Positions 15,145 through 23,468 of a stretch of DNA of 35,371 bases are shown piece by piece. Position 1 is the first letter of the stretch; each line of letters begins with the position of its first letter. The translations under genes were made by a program, and so were the position numbers. Below the pieces are notes generated by a model that saw nothing but the letters and a program-made list of their open reading frames with translations, had not been told where the DNA came from and ran no database searches. Source of the stretch: Verrucomicrobiota bacterium. Lineage in GTDB: Bacteria > Verrucomicrobiota > Verrucomicrobiia > Limisphaerales > BJHT01. The DNA lies in the NCBI GenBank assembly GCA_014193395.1, contig BJHT01000038.1, positions 1 to 35,371 on the forward strand. Reading direction: 5' to 3'.

Positions 15145-16596
15145 ATGAAAATCAGAACGCGTCTGTTCTCCTCCCGTTTCACTGCCGCCAGCTTGTTGCT
15201 CTGCTTCGGTTTCATCCTGTCCCCCGACGCCGCCGAGATCCGGCGGCCGAACATTCTCTTTATTTTCAGCGACGATCAGCGGGCGGACACCATCGCGGCC
15301 CTGGGGAACTCCCACATTCGCACGCCGCAGCTCGACCGCCTGGTGCAGACGGGCACCGCCTTTACCCGCGCCTATTGCATGGGCGCGCAGCAGGGCGCGG
15401 TGTGCGTGCCCTCGCGCGCCATGCTTATGAGCGGACGCACGCTCTTCCGCGTGAGCGAGTCGCTGAAGAATCAGACGACCTGGCCGGAAGCTTTCGGCCA
15501 GGCGGGTTACTCGACCTTTATCACCGGCAAGTGGCACAATGGCGGTGAGTCAGTGCTGCGTTCCTTTCAACAGGGCCGGGCGGTCTTCCTCGGCGGCATG
15601 GGCAATCCCTACAAGCTTCCGCTCCAGGACATCTCGGCGGACCGTCAGTTCGAGAACAAACGCTTCAGCAGCGAACACTCCGTGAAACTCTTCGCCGACG
15701 CCGCAATCGGGTTCCTGCAGAACCAGAAAGCCAGCCAGCCGTTCCTGTGCTATGTGGCCTTCAACTGTCCCCACGACCCGCGCGTCGCGCCCACGCCGTA
15801 TCACGAAAGGTATAACACCAACAAACCGCCGTCCCCGGCCAATTTCCTCCCGCTTCACCCTTTCAACAACGGTGCCCTGGTCATTCGCGACGAACAGCTC
15901 GCGCCGTGGCCGCGCACCCAAGACATCGTTCGCCAACATCTGGCCGACTACTATGCCTATGTCGAGTTCATGGATGACCAGATTGCCCGCATCCTCGCGG
16001 TGCTCAAAGCCAGCGGTCAGTTCGAGAACACCCTGATTGTCTTCTCCAGCGACCACGGTCTGGCCATCGGCAGTCACGGTTTGTTCGGGAAGCAGAATCT
16101 CTATGATCATTCCATGCGCGCGCCGCTGATCATGGCCGGGCCGGGAATTCCCGCGGGCAAGACCTCTGATGCCTTCTGCTATCTGCTCGATATTTTCCCT
16201 ACTCTCGGTGAACTCGCACGCGTGACTGCCCCCGTCGGCAGCGAAGGGCGTAGTCTCGCACCTATTCTGGCAGGGCGGCAAACTCAGGGACGCGACTCTA
16301 TATTTACGGCCTACACCGGCGTCCAACGCGCCCTGCGCGACGAGCGTTGGAAACTCATTGTCTATCCCAAGGTAAACAAGACTCAGCTCTTCGATCTTAA
16401 GAACGATCCCTTCGAGTTGCGCGACCTTGCGGCGGTCGCGGAACACCGCGACCAAGTGCAGAAGATGACCGTCCGTCTGAAGGAATCGCAGCGGCAGTTT
16501 GACGATACGCAGGCCCTGGATACCGCTAATCCGCAGCCTCTGGAGTTTGATTTCACCAAGGTCAAGCAAGCGAAAAAGCCGACGCCGATTGAGTAG
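15145..16596 (+). CDS. Secreted sulfatase (alkaline-phosphatase superfamily)
   Basis: It hydrolyses sulfate esters, probably on sulfated glycans. The 483-residue protein (ATG 15145; an in-frame GTG lies 21 bp upstream) starts with a signal peptide (1-29). The metal site begins with FIFSDDQRAD (40-49). The formylglycine signature is C87-V-P-S-R, a Cys-type site that needs an FGE enzyme, not encoded here. Further conserved pieces are ITGKWHNGG and VFSSDHGLAIGSHGLFGKQNLYDHSMRAP. Length is typical of the S1 family. Substrate specificity cannot be told from the sequence. Its promoter region is shared with the divergent esterase. Confidence 0.95.
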   Translation: MKIRTRLFSSRFTAASLLLCFGFILSPDAAEIRRPNILFIFSDDQRADTIAALGNSHIRTPQLDRLVQTGTAFTRAYCMGAQQGAVCVPSRAMLMSGRTLFRVSESLKNQTTWPEAFGQAGYSTFITGKWHNGGESVLRSFQQGRAVFLGGMGNPYKLPLQDISADRQFENKRFSSEHSVKLFADAAIGFLQNQKASQPFLCYVAFNCPHDPRVAPTPYHERYNTNKPPSPANFLPLHPFNNGALVIRDEQLAPWPRTQDIVRQHLADYYAYVEFMDDQIARILAVLKASGQFENTLIVFSSDHGLAIGSHGLFGKQNLYDHSMRAPLIMAGPGIPAGKTSDAFCYLLDIFPTLGELARVTAPVGSEGRSLAPILAGRQTQGRDSIFTAYTGVQRALRDERWKLIVYPKVNKTQLFDLKNDPFELRDLAAVAEHRDQVQKMTVRLKESQRQFDDTQALDTANPQPLEFDFTKVKQAKKPTPIE

Positions 16597-16888
16597 TCTC
16601 ACAGTTTTCAGGTGGCGGCAGGATGAGAGGCGGTGGCCGGCGGAGTCAGCTGTAACTCGAGTCGGCAACCGGCATTCAGATGGTAGAGATGTGCCAGTCG
16701 AAGCGCTCGCTTCGGGCTTTGAGTTTTCGACGCATCGGATGCGGGCAAGGGATTTTGGGGCAAGGGAATGGGAGGTTGATGTGCTTTGCCCGCTGGCCGG
16801 TGAGTTGCCGCGGCTTGGCGATTTCGCACCCGACCGGAAAGCGCGGGATTTACAGCCGCTCCCAGCTTCTATAGACCTTCATTCCGTC

Positions 16889-17716
16889 ATGCTACGCCCG
16901 CGAAAAAAATACACGGTCTTCGATCTGCAACAGCTCAAGGGCAAACGTTGCCTCTCGCACATCCACGTCAAATCGCCGGAGGAGGCGGCCGCCGCAGAAA
17001 CAGTTGGCGTTGATTTGATGAGTTGCAGTTTCGACAGTCCCGAGGCGCAGGCGCGGCTGCCGCTGTTGGTGGCCGCGGCTCCGCATAGCTTCCTTTCCGC
17101 GGCCACACCGCATGGGTTGGCGTCGCCCGAGGAGGCGATTCGCGTTGCGTTCCGCGCGCTCGAGCTTGGGGCCAGCAGCGTTTATTGCTCGGCCAGTCCG
17201 GTTATTATCGGAGCGATGGCGCGCGAAGGTATTCCGGTGGTCGGGCATCTCGGATTGGTGCCGCGGCATGTGACCTGGACCGGTTATCGGGCAATTGGCC
17301 GCACCGTCGCGGAGGCGAAGGAACTCCATCGGCGCATGAAGGAACTGGAGAACGCCGGTGCTTACGCCGCGGAGCTCGAAGTCGTGCCGCACAATCTCGC
17401 CCGCTTTCTCTCCTCGCAGACTCGGATGCTCCTAATGTCACTTGGCTCCGGCAGCGGCTGCGACACGCAGTTTCTGTTCTCCGATGACATCCTCGGCGAC
17501 TACGACGAACGGCCGCCGCGCCACGCCAAAGCCTACCGCAATTTCGCCGCCGAACACCGCCGCCTGCAGCAGGAACGCCTCGCCGCCTTCCGCGAATACA
17601 TCGCCGACGTGCGTGAAGGCCGCTTCCCCGAGCGCTGCCATCTAGTGGAAATGGAGGCTCCGCTGCTCGACGAGGTGGTGCGTGCGCTCGCACGACCGAG
17701 TTCGGAAGGAGAGTAG
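16889..17716 (+). CDS. PanB-like protein (ketopantoate hydroxymethyltransferase family), divergent
   Basis: A 275-residue TIM-barrel protein whose C-terminal two-thirds clearly follow PanB: REGIPVVGHLGLVPRHV (112-128), GYRAIGRTVAEAKEL, AGAYAAELEVVPHNLA with the catalytic Glu (E164), a variant of GIGAG-CDGQ (SLGSGSGCDTQ, 184-194), and DDILGDYDERPPRHAKAY. The metal-ligand sites of true PanB are altered. The GDSLG region reads SFDSPE, the DLPF aspartate is replaced (AAAPHSF, 62-68), and the KLEGG glutamate falls in VYCSAS. The ATG at 16889 is where homology begins; the 292 bp upstream show no other gene. No pan gene is adjacent. It may do a related aldol-type reaction or something else. Confidence 0.75.
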   Translation: MLRPRKKYTVFDLQQLKGKRCLSHIHVKSPEEAAAAETVGVDLMSCSFDSPEAQARLPLLVAAAPHSFLSAATPHGLASPEEAIRVAFRALELGASSVYCSASPVIIGAMAREGIPVVGHLGLVPRHVTWTGYRAIGRTVAEAKELHRRMKELENAGAYAAELEVVPHNLARFLSSQTRMLLMSLGSGSGCDTQFLFSDDILGDYDERPPRHAKAYRNFAAEHRRLQQERLAAFREYIADVREGRFPERCHLVEMEAPLLDEVVRALARPSSEGE

Positions 17717-18008
17717 TTTCGCGCGGTGGATTTTCTTGGCAGGCGGAAAATCAATGCCGCCGGTGGAAGGCTGAACCTGACGGTAACTTGAGGCGAGAAG
17801 GGTTCGACAGCAGTGAGGCTGTAACGAAGGTTTTCCCCTTGGCTGTTTTTCCTCCAGCAGTGAGTAGGAGATTAGTTGGTCGAGGTAAGAGAGAGGGAGT
17901 AGCGGAAAGGTATTCTTACTATGTGCGCCGACATGCACCCCGCCTATTTGTCCGCAGTTGGTTTCCATAGGTGAGCCTTGTCGGCTCAACTGCGGAAAGA
18001 CATGTGGG

Positions 18009-18052
18009 TGATTGTCTGGAGATTCGCCGGTTCTGAAACCGGCGCTCCGGGG
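18009..18052. repeat. 44-bp direct repeat, copy 1, with 18-bp palindrome
   Basis: It starts TGATTGTCTGGAGATTCG and contains the palindrome GCCGGTTCTGAAACCGGC (18026-18043), ending in CTCCGGGG. It matches copy 2 exactly in length and register, 147 bp away. The palindrome belongs to the same pattern as those at 14.1 kb. Confidence 0.85.
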
Positions 18053-18155
18053 CGAGAGGTAGGCTCGCGAAAAACTTCAGTCGGGTGCGAATCAGGCGGA
18101 TGAACCGCGGAGACTTCCCACAGTTCAAGACGACCACAGATGGGAATCTGGCGAC

Positions 18156-18199
18156 TGATTGTTTTGGAACTCGCCGGTTTGGAAACCGGCACTCCGGGG
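18156..18199. repeat. 44-bp direct repeat, copy 2, with 18-bp palindrome
   Basis: It starts TGATTGTTTTGGAACTCG and contains the perfect palindrome GCCGGTTTGGAAACCGGC (18173-18190), ending in CTCCGGGG. It ends 21 bp from the isomerase stop codon, so its hairpin could protect or terminate that transcript. Confidence 0.85.
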
Positions 18200-18219
18200 T
18201 GGGGGATGGAGCTTCGCGG

Positions 18220-19125
18220 TCAGCTCGCGAAAATCTTGTCCATCCGGTCCGCGAGATCCTTGAGTCCCTCGGGCGAACCGCCGCCGCCTTGTTCGGCGAT
18301 GCCCCAGCCGGTGTAGCCGATCTTGTCGAGGGCGGCCATGATGGCGGGCCAGTTGTTGGTGCCTTCGAGGAACTTCACGCCGAAGCCGGCGCCCGGCCCT
18401 TTCTCGTCGCGGAGCTTGGTGCTGTATTCCTTGATGTGGAGTTTGAGGATGCGTTTGCCGATGACCGGGATCCATTCCTCGGCGGGGCTGTAGCGTCCGA
18501 CGTTGCCGATGTCGAAATGCCAGCCGACCCATTCGCTGTTGATGGCCTTGAGGAAGTCATCGGCCTGCTGGGGCTTGGTGATGAAGTTGTTCCAGACGTT
18601 TTCGATGGCGATCTTCACGCCGCATTCCTGTGCGGTGGGAATGGCCTTTTTAATCTGCTCGACGGAGCGCTCGAAGCATTGCTCGTAGGTGGCACCGGCA
18701 TTGACTACGCCGGGGACAAGCAGCACCGAGGTCGCGCCGTAAGCCTTGGCGTCGCGCAGGGATTGGATGAGGCCCGCGAGACCCTTGGCGCGTACGTCTT
18801 CGCTGGGACTCGAGAGGGTGAGGTTCCAGTGCGTGCCGCAGCAGACGCTGGCAGCCTTGAGGCCGGTTTCTTTCATTGCGGCGACGACCTCCTCCTGATT
18901 CATGTGGCTGTTCGGCTCGACGCCCTCGAAGCCGGCGGCTTTGACGAGTTTCATCTTCTCGAGCACGGAGCCTTTCACGCCGACGGTGCCCCACATGATG
19001 GCTTTTTTGATCTCGCGCTTTTTCGGCGCGGCATCGGCGGCGAAAGCGGTGGGGAGCGTGGCGACTGCAGCGGCGGCGAGGGCGCCGGTGTGGAGGAATT
19101 GGCGGCGGGTGGCGGTGGTTTGCAT
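18220..19125 (-). CDS. Tat-exported sugar phosphate isomerase/epimerase-like protein
   Basis: A 301-residue TIM-barrel protein of the AP-endonuclease-2/xylose-isomerase-like family. The ATG at 19125 gives a Tat signal peptide with RRQF (7-10) and a hydrophobic stretch up to AFA (about 29). Probable metal and catalytic residues are E175 (AIENVWN), D205 (WHFDIGN), H230 (LKLHIKEY) and E278 (GIAEQGGG). It follows the Gfo/Idh/MocA gene by 62 bp on the same strand. This pairing is common in sugar or polyol breakdown clusters. The exact sugar is unknown. Confidence 0.9.
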   Translation of the reverse strand: MQTTATRRQFLHTGALAAAAVATLPTAFAADAAPKKREIKKAIMWGTVGVKGSVLEKMKLVKAAGFEGVEPNSHMNQEEVVAAMKETGLKAASVCCGTHWNLTLSSPSEDVRAKGLAGLIQSLRDAKAYGATSVLLVPGVVNAGATYEQCFERSVEQIKKAIPTAQECGVKIAIENVWNNFITKPQQADDFLKAINSEWVGWHFDIGNVGRYSPAEEWIPVIGKRILKLHIKEYSTKLRDEKGPGAGFGVKFLEGTNNWPAIMAALDKIGYTGWGIAEQGGGGSPEGLKDLADRMDKIFAS

Positions 19126-19187
19126 GTGGGGTGATAGGGTTGGTTGGTTAGCGTGATTGGCTGGTATGATCAGGTTCGCGAACCGGC

Positions 19188-20492
19188 TCACGAGTAGCGC
19201 GTGCGTCCGGGCAGGGCGATACCGGGGACTTCCCATTTGGTGTCCCAGTCTTTGATGTCGGGCACGAGAACCTCCTTGGAGTTCATCGCCATGTCCCAGG
19301 TGATTTCCAAGCCGGTGTAGCCGGCCATGCGGCCCATGATGCCGGCCATGGTGCTGGTGACCATGCGGTCGCCGTTGTTGATCGGGTTGCCGGCGCGGAT
19401 GGAGGCGAAGAGTTCGTCGTGTTCGACCTGATACATGTCGGGCGTGGGGCCTTCGTATTTCCAGTTGCGCTCGCCATTCAGGTCCGTGGTGAAAGCACCG
19501 CGCGAGATGTAGGCGTTGCCCTTGGTGCCGAGGGCGTAGAAGGAGTTCTCGCCGTAGCAGCCGGTGATCTGGCGCTGGGCAATGAAGCCGCGCACACCCT
19601 TCTCCCACTCGTAGTTCACCGCGATGTGGTCGTAGATGTTGCCGCCGTTGGCGGGGATTTGCCGGCCGCCGGTCGCGGTGCATTTCACGGGTGGTTTGTC
19701 CCCCATGGCCCACATCATCCAATCCACGGTGTGGATGGCCTGCTCGACGAGGCCGTCGCCGGAGAGCCAGGTGAAATTGTACCAATTGCGGACCATCCAC
19801 TCGAGATCGGTCATGCCGGCGGGGCGGGTCTCGGCTTTGGGCATGGGTTTCACGGGGCCGGTGAGATAGGTGCCATAGACGGCGCGGAGGTCGCCGATGG
19901 AACCGTCGAGTATCTTGCCGAAGACGGCGCGCTTGGCCAGGTCATAGCGCCAGCAGAAGCCGGCGACCATCGCCAGTTTCTTGGCCTTGGCGATTTTCAC
20001 CGACTCGATGACCGAGCGCACGCCCGGACCGTCGGTGGCCATCGGCTTCTCGGTGAAGATGTGTTTGCCGGCCTCGACGGCGGCGCGCAGGTGCATGGGG
20101 CGGAAGCCGGGCGGCGTGGCGAGCACGACGAGGTCCACGTTGTCGATGACCTTCTGGTACGCATCGAGGCCGCTGAAGCGCATCTCGGGCTTCACGTTGA
20201 TCTTCTCGGCGGCGACTTGCGTGGAGAGATTCTTCAGGCTGCGTTCGACCGCTTCGGGAAAGGCGTCGCCCATCGCGACGAGCTGCACGTTGCTGTCGGC
20301 CTTGAGCGCCTGGGAGGCCGCGCCGGTGCCGCGCCCGCCGCAACCCACCAGGCCGATGCGGAGTTTGTCGCTCGGGCCAGCAGCGCGGAGGACGGTTGGG
20401 AAGCTGAGTTCAGACGCCAAAACTCCGCCGACGGCGGCGGAGGTCTTGAGGAAATCACGACGGGACGAAGGGGACGGGGCGGGGCTGCTCAT
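19188..20492 (-). CDS. Tat-exported Gfo/Idh/MocA family oxidoreductase
   Basis: A 434-residue NAD(P)-dependent sugar dehydrogenase-like protein. A Tat signal (SSRRDFLKTSAAVGG, 9-23) precedes the Rossmann domain, whose dinucleotide motif is GLVGCGGRGTG (47-57). The family's catalytic-lysine motif EKP is at 148-150, and a later histidine lies in GLVEQAIHTVDWM. Export of this family by the Tat pathway, with cofactor bound, is common in Planctomycetota and Verrucomicrobiota. It is the first gene of a two-gene unit with the isomerase. It probably acts on a sugar or inositol derivative in the periplasm. Confidence 0.93.
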   Translation of the reverse strand: MSSPAPSPSSRRDFLKTSAAVGGVLASELSFPTVLRAAGPSDKLRIGLVGCGGRGTGAASQALKADSNVQLVAMGDAFPEAVERSLKNLSTQVAAEKINVKPEMRFSGLDAYQKVIDNVDLVVLATPPGFRPMHLRAAVEAGKHIFTEKPMATDGPGVRSVIESVKIAKAKKLAMVAGFCWRYDLAKRAVFGKILDGSIGDLRAVYGTYLTGPVKPMPKAETRPAGMTDLEWMVRNWYNFTWLSGDGLVEQAIHTVDWMMWAMGDKPPVKCTATGGRQIPANGGNIYDHIAVNYEWEKGVRGFIAQRQITGCYGENSFYALGTKGNAYISRGAFTTDLNGERNWKYEGPTPDMYQVEHDELFASIRAGNPINNGDRMVTSTMAGIMGRMAGYTGLEITWDMAMNSKEVLVPDIKDWDTKWEVPGIALPGRTRYS

Positions 20493-20621
20493 GAGGTTTG
20501 GATGAATTCGTAAATCAGGTTTTAGGCCGGTTCACGGTGGCCGACGCGCGGCTTTCGGAAGGCATTCATAACCGGCCCGGCATGGGTATTTCACCGAATT
20601 GAAATCGGTGTGACTATTACT

Positions 20622-20651
20622 TTGACAACCGCAACGGGCTGTCCCTATTTT
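20622..20651 (+). promoter_or_regulatory. Candidate sigma-70 promoter for the small lipoprotein
   Basis: A consensus TTGACA (20622-20627) and TATTTT (20646-20651) are separated by 18 bp, 43 bp before the ATG at 20695. The -10 is followed directly by GCGCGCC, as at the cupredoxin promoter. Confidence 0.6.
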
Positions 20652-20694
20652 GCGCGCCGTTCCGGTTAGACAACAAAAACTCACAAACACAGAC

Positions 20695-20871
20695 ATGAAA
20701 AAATATCTCTTGCTCGCAATGGCGGCTGGTTCGTTGGCGCTCGTTGGATGCGGTGGCGAAGAAGCTCCCACCTCCACTCCTCCCGCTCCGAAGGCTCCGA
20801 AGGCCGACAAAGCCCCGGCGGCTCCCGCGGCTCCGGCCGCTCCCGCAGCGCCTGAAGCGCCGAAAAAGTAA
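20695..20871 (+). CDS. Small Pro/Ala/Lys-rich lipoprotein
   Basis: A 58-residue protein. The signal peptide ends in the lipobox LVGC, so the mature protein starts at C20 and carries lipid. The remaining 38 residues are low-complexity, with PA and KAP repeats (APKAPKADKAPAAPAAP), and are probably unfolded and envelope-anchored, perhaps touching peptidoglycan. It has its own promoter and terminator, so it is likely an abundant structural lipoprotein, loosely comparable in role to Lpp. That comparison is inference. The repeated GCTCCCGCGGCT-type codons could change length by slippage. Confidence 0.8.
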   Translation: MKKYLLLAMAAGSLALVGCGGEEAPTSTPPAPKAPKADKAPAAPAAPAAPAAPEAPKK

Positions 20872-20896
20872 TCGGGACCACATCCGGTCTTAAGAC

Positions 20897-20930
20897 AAAA
20901 AAGCGAGGCTTCGGCCTCGCTTTTCTTTTT
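20897..20930. terminator. Bidirectional rho-independent terminator
   Basis: Stem AAGCGAGGC (20901-20909) and GCCTCGCTT (20914-20922) with a TTCG tetraloop. It has a T-run on the + side (TTTTCTTTTT) and an A-run before it, so it can end both the lipoprotein transcript and the convergent thioredoxin transcript. Confidence 0.9.
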
Positions 20931-20958
20931 GCCTTGTTCGAGTGCGCTGGTGCGGCGC

Positions 20959-21642
20959 TCACTTTTCCGCCAGCAGTTTTTCAATCTGCGTGCGGAGTTC
21001 CCGATAGGCCGCGTCGCCCTTCACGTACTGGCCACCCGGATGGAGGTGGCGGATGGTGCCGGTGCGATCGAGGAGGAAGGTCACGCTGGTCCAGCGGCGT
21101 TTGTCTTTTTGCAACCACCAGGCGTTCAAAGTCCGCCACTCGGGATCGATGGCGACCGGAAATTTGAAGCCGAACTTCCGGGCGAATTCCGGAACCGCCG
21201 ACGGATCGAGCGGGCCTGGTGCTTTGTGATGATACAGGCCGATCACCTGCAATCCCTGCTCGCCAAAGGAGTCGTGAAATTCGTTCAAGGCCGGCGCGGT
21301 CGCCGCGCAGAACTGGCAGTGCGGGGCGGTCCACCAGCGCACGAGCACGACTTTGCCGGCGAGTGCTTTCATGGTCAGCGGCGGGGAGTTTAGCCAATGG
21401 GTTACGCGGAATTCCGGGGCCTTGCGGCCGAGCAACTCGTCGCCGTCGGTGGCGAAAGACGGCGTGGTGGGGAAGGTCGCGACGAGGGCCGTGGCGACGA
21501 GCAAGATGGTGCGCCGAACGAAGTGCGTGACTCGTGAGTGGCGCAGGGTGCGAACTGGGTGCGAGGTCGGCTTCACGGGATTGAGTGTCGGCAGATTATC
21601 GCGGCTGTGGCGCGGAGGAAAGGGAGCGGTGCAAATCATCAC
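20959..21642 (-). CDS. Secreted TlpA/AhpC-type thioredoxin-fold protein
   Basis: A 227-residue redoxin. The active site is C-Q-F-C (C109, C112) in WWTAPHCQFCAATAP, after the typical APEFRVTHWLNSPPLTMKAL segment. A membrane-spanning or signal segment lies at about 44-65 (RRTILLVATALVATFPTT). The 40 residues before it are basic and atypical, so the true start may be further in, for example the GTG at 21576. I keep the upstream ATG as the outer limit. It probably keeps periplasmic disulfides reduced or transfers electrons to partner proteins. It is convergent with the lipoprotein gene. Confidence 0.85.
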   Translation of the reverse strand: MMICTAPFPPRHSRDNLPTLNPVKPTSHPVRTLRHSRVTHFVRRTILLVATALVATFPTTPSFATDGDELLGRKAPEFRVTHWLNSPPLTMKALAGKVVLVRWWTAPHCQFCAATAPALNEFHDSFGEQGLQVIGLYHHKAPGPLDPSAVPEFARKFGFKFPVAIDPEWRTLNAWWLQKDKRRWTSVTFLLDRTGTIRHLHPGGQYVKGDAAYRELRTQIEKLLAEK

Positions 21643-21770
21643 CGGAATGCGCCCGTCCTAGGACGCAGCAGCGCGGAGCGCAGTGAGGTGCAGGGAATTT
21701 TCCACGCCCTTCGTGCGTGCGGACGTCGCTGCGGCCGGGGACGGCCGCACTCCCGGCGGGCGACGATGAA

Positions 21771-23123
21771 CTACGCCAAGATTTCGCGGACGACGCGACC
21801 GCCTTCGACGCCGGTGAGGCGCGAGACGCGGCCGCCGTGGGTGAACTTGAGTTCGTCGTGGTTCAGGCCCAACTGGTGCAGGATCGTCGCGTGGAGGTCG
21901 CGGAAATGGATTTTGCCATCGACGGCCTGCGCGCCGGTGTCGTCGGTGCGACCGTAGCTGAGGCCGCGCTGGATGCCGCCGCCGGCCAGCCAGAAGGTGA
22001 AGCCGCGTACGCCGTGGCCGGTGCTGTCCTTGCCGTCTTCCGGCGTGAGGCCCGGCCGGCCAAATTCGCCGCCCCACACGACGAGCGTGTCGTCGAGCAG
22101 TCCGCGTTGATCAAGGTCTTCGAGCAGCGCGGCGATGGGAGCGTCGGTGGCGAAGCAATTGGCGGTAAGGTCTCGGCGATGATCGGTGTGTTGATCCCAA
22201 CTGCCGTGATGCACCTCGATGAAACGCACGCCCGCCTCGGCGAAACGCCGCGCGAGCAGGCACTGCCGACCGAAGTCGGAGGCGTGGCAGGTGCCCGTCG
22301 TCTTGGTGAAACCGACGCGGTAGCGCTCGAGGGTGGCCTTGGATTCAGTGCTGATGTCGAGCAATCCAGGCGCGGCAGCCTGCATGCGGAAGCCGAGTTC
22401 CAGCGACTGGATCACGCCCTCGAGGGCCGTGTCTTCGGCGCGCTGGGCGAGGTGCGCGCGGTTCATTTCCTGCACGAGATTCAATTGCCGGCGCTTGGCC
22501 GCGAGCGGGAGATGTTCGCCGGTGATGTTGGCGATGGTGGCCTTGGACATGTCCTCGCTGTTGAGACCGATGGGCGTGCCCTCGTAAATGGGCGGCAGAA
22601 ACGCGCTGGAATAAACGGAGGGTTTGGCGGCGTTGAGGCTGATGAAGCCGGGGAGATTTTGGTTTTCCGTGCCGAGGCCGTAGGCGACCCACGAACCCAT
22701 GCTCGGGCTGGGGCGCAGTTTTTCGCCCGTGTGCAATTGCAGGAACGACTGCGCGTGATTGCCGGTGTCGGCGTACATGCCCTTGAGCACGCAGAGTTTG
22801 TCGATGTGCTTGGCGGTCTCGGGGAGCAGTTCGGAAACCCAGCCGCCGCTGTCGCCGTGCTGCTGAAACTTGAAGACGGAGCCGGGGTGTTTTTTGGTGC
22901 CGGTCTGCGGTTTGAAATCAAACGTGTCGAGCTGCGCGGGGCCGCCGGCCATGCAGAGGAAAATCACGCGGCGCGCACGGGCGGTGAGGCGCGGCGGCCG
23001 GGCGATCAGGCTGGGGGCGGCTGCGGCCTGGCTTTGCTGGCCGACCAGTCCGCGCAGGGCGAGCCAGCCGAAGCCGCACGAAGCCATCTGCAACATTTGC
23101 CGGCGCGAGGTGTGGATCATCAT
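21771..23123 (-). CDS. DUF1501 family Tat-exported protein
   Basis: A 450-residue protein of the DUF1501 family, related to sulfatases and alkaline phosphatases. A Tat-type N-terminus ([14 protein letters not shown]) precedes the family core. Conserved stretches are [48 protein letters not shown] and [11 protein letters not shown], with many D and H residues likely to bind metals. In this phylum such genes normally form a pair with a DUF1549/DUF1553 cytochrome protein, but none is adjacent here. Two ATG codons are in tandem; I use the first. Function is unproven. Confidence 0.9.
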   Translation of the reverse strand: MMIHTSRRQMLQMASCGFGWLALRGLVGQQSQAAAAPSLIARPPRLTARARRVIFLCMAGGPAQLDTFDFKPQTGTKKHPGSVFKFQQHGDSGGWVSELLPETAKHIDKLCVLKGMYADTGNHAQSFLQLHTGEKLRPSPSMGSWVAYGLGTENQNLPGFISLNAAKPSVYSSAFLPPIYEGTPIGLNSEDMSKATIANITGEHLPLAAKRRQLNLVQEMNRAHLAQRAEDTALEGVIQSLELGFRMQAAAPGLLDISTESKATLERYRVGFTKTTGTCHASDFGRQCLLARRFAEAGVRFIEVHHGSWDQHTDHRRDLTANCFATDAPIAALLEDLDQRGLLDDTLVVWGGEFGRPGLTPEDGKDSTGHGVRGFTFWLAGGGIQRGLSYGRTDDTGAQAVDGKIHFRDLHATILHQLGLNHDELKFTHGGRVSRLTGVEGGRVVREILA

Positions 23124-23468
23124 AAAAAATTTCAGGATTGGCGGATCAATGCGCGCGGTGTGACGCAAATGGTCGCGGATTTAATCGGAACTGTGTGAGG
23201 AGATTTGCTGGTCGAAGCGACCAGCCAGCGCCACTGGACGACGCACCCCGCGGAATGACAGCGACGCGGCGCGGCATGCCGCCGTGTCGCAGACCTTCCG
23301 CAGCAGCCCGACCTGAGAGACGGTCGAATCGCGCCGCGTCCGCCGGCACAATCGGCGCGCAGTGGATGGTGCCCCGCACACCGCCGCGCGCCGCGGCGGG
23401 CTTTGGCCTTGTTCAGCGGCGGACGGCACCTATCGTGCGCCATGATTTCGGGTGTGCGTTCTTTGCTC
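23124..23468. other. 345-bp divergent spacer with several hairpins
   Basis: It lies between the divergent DUF1501 and HEAT-repeat genes. Hairpins include GCTGGTCG-AAG-CGACCAGC (23207-23225), a nested stem whose inner part is 23261-23290 (GCGAC/GTCGC and GCGGC/GCCGC) flanked by GCGGAA/TTCCGC, and CCGCCGCG/CGCGGCGG (23381-23399). Both promoters must lie here, but I cannot identify good -35/-10 pairs. Confidence 0.75.

Larger units (their letters stand above)
17717..18219. other. 503-bp gene-free spacer with hairpins
   Basis: No convincing gene. It holds a 10-bp inverted repeat, TCCGCAGTTG (17951-17960) with CAACTGCGGA (17987-17996), with smaller complementary pieces (CCTAT/ATAGG) inside it. 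It also holds the two 44-bp direct repeats listed separately. It separates the PanB-like gene from the isomerase gene, which converge here. Confidence 0.8.

Noticed and set aside
16499..16888. 130-residue upstream extension of the PanB-like frame
   Set aside because: It overlaps the end of the sulfatase gene in another frame and is Arg-rich; PanB similarity begins at 16889.
19126..19800. Minus-strand open frame that continues upstream of the isomerase start and would make a 526-residue protein
   Set aside because: The extension overlaps the well-supported Gfo/Idh/MocA gene in another frame and is Arg/His-rich. The Tat signal peptide at 19125 marks the true start.
21717..23198. 493-codon + strand open frame opposite the DUF1501 gene
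   Set aside because: Shadow of a clear DUF1501 protein; no motif or signal peptide of its own.
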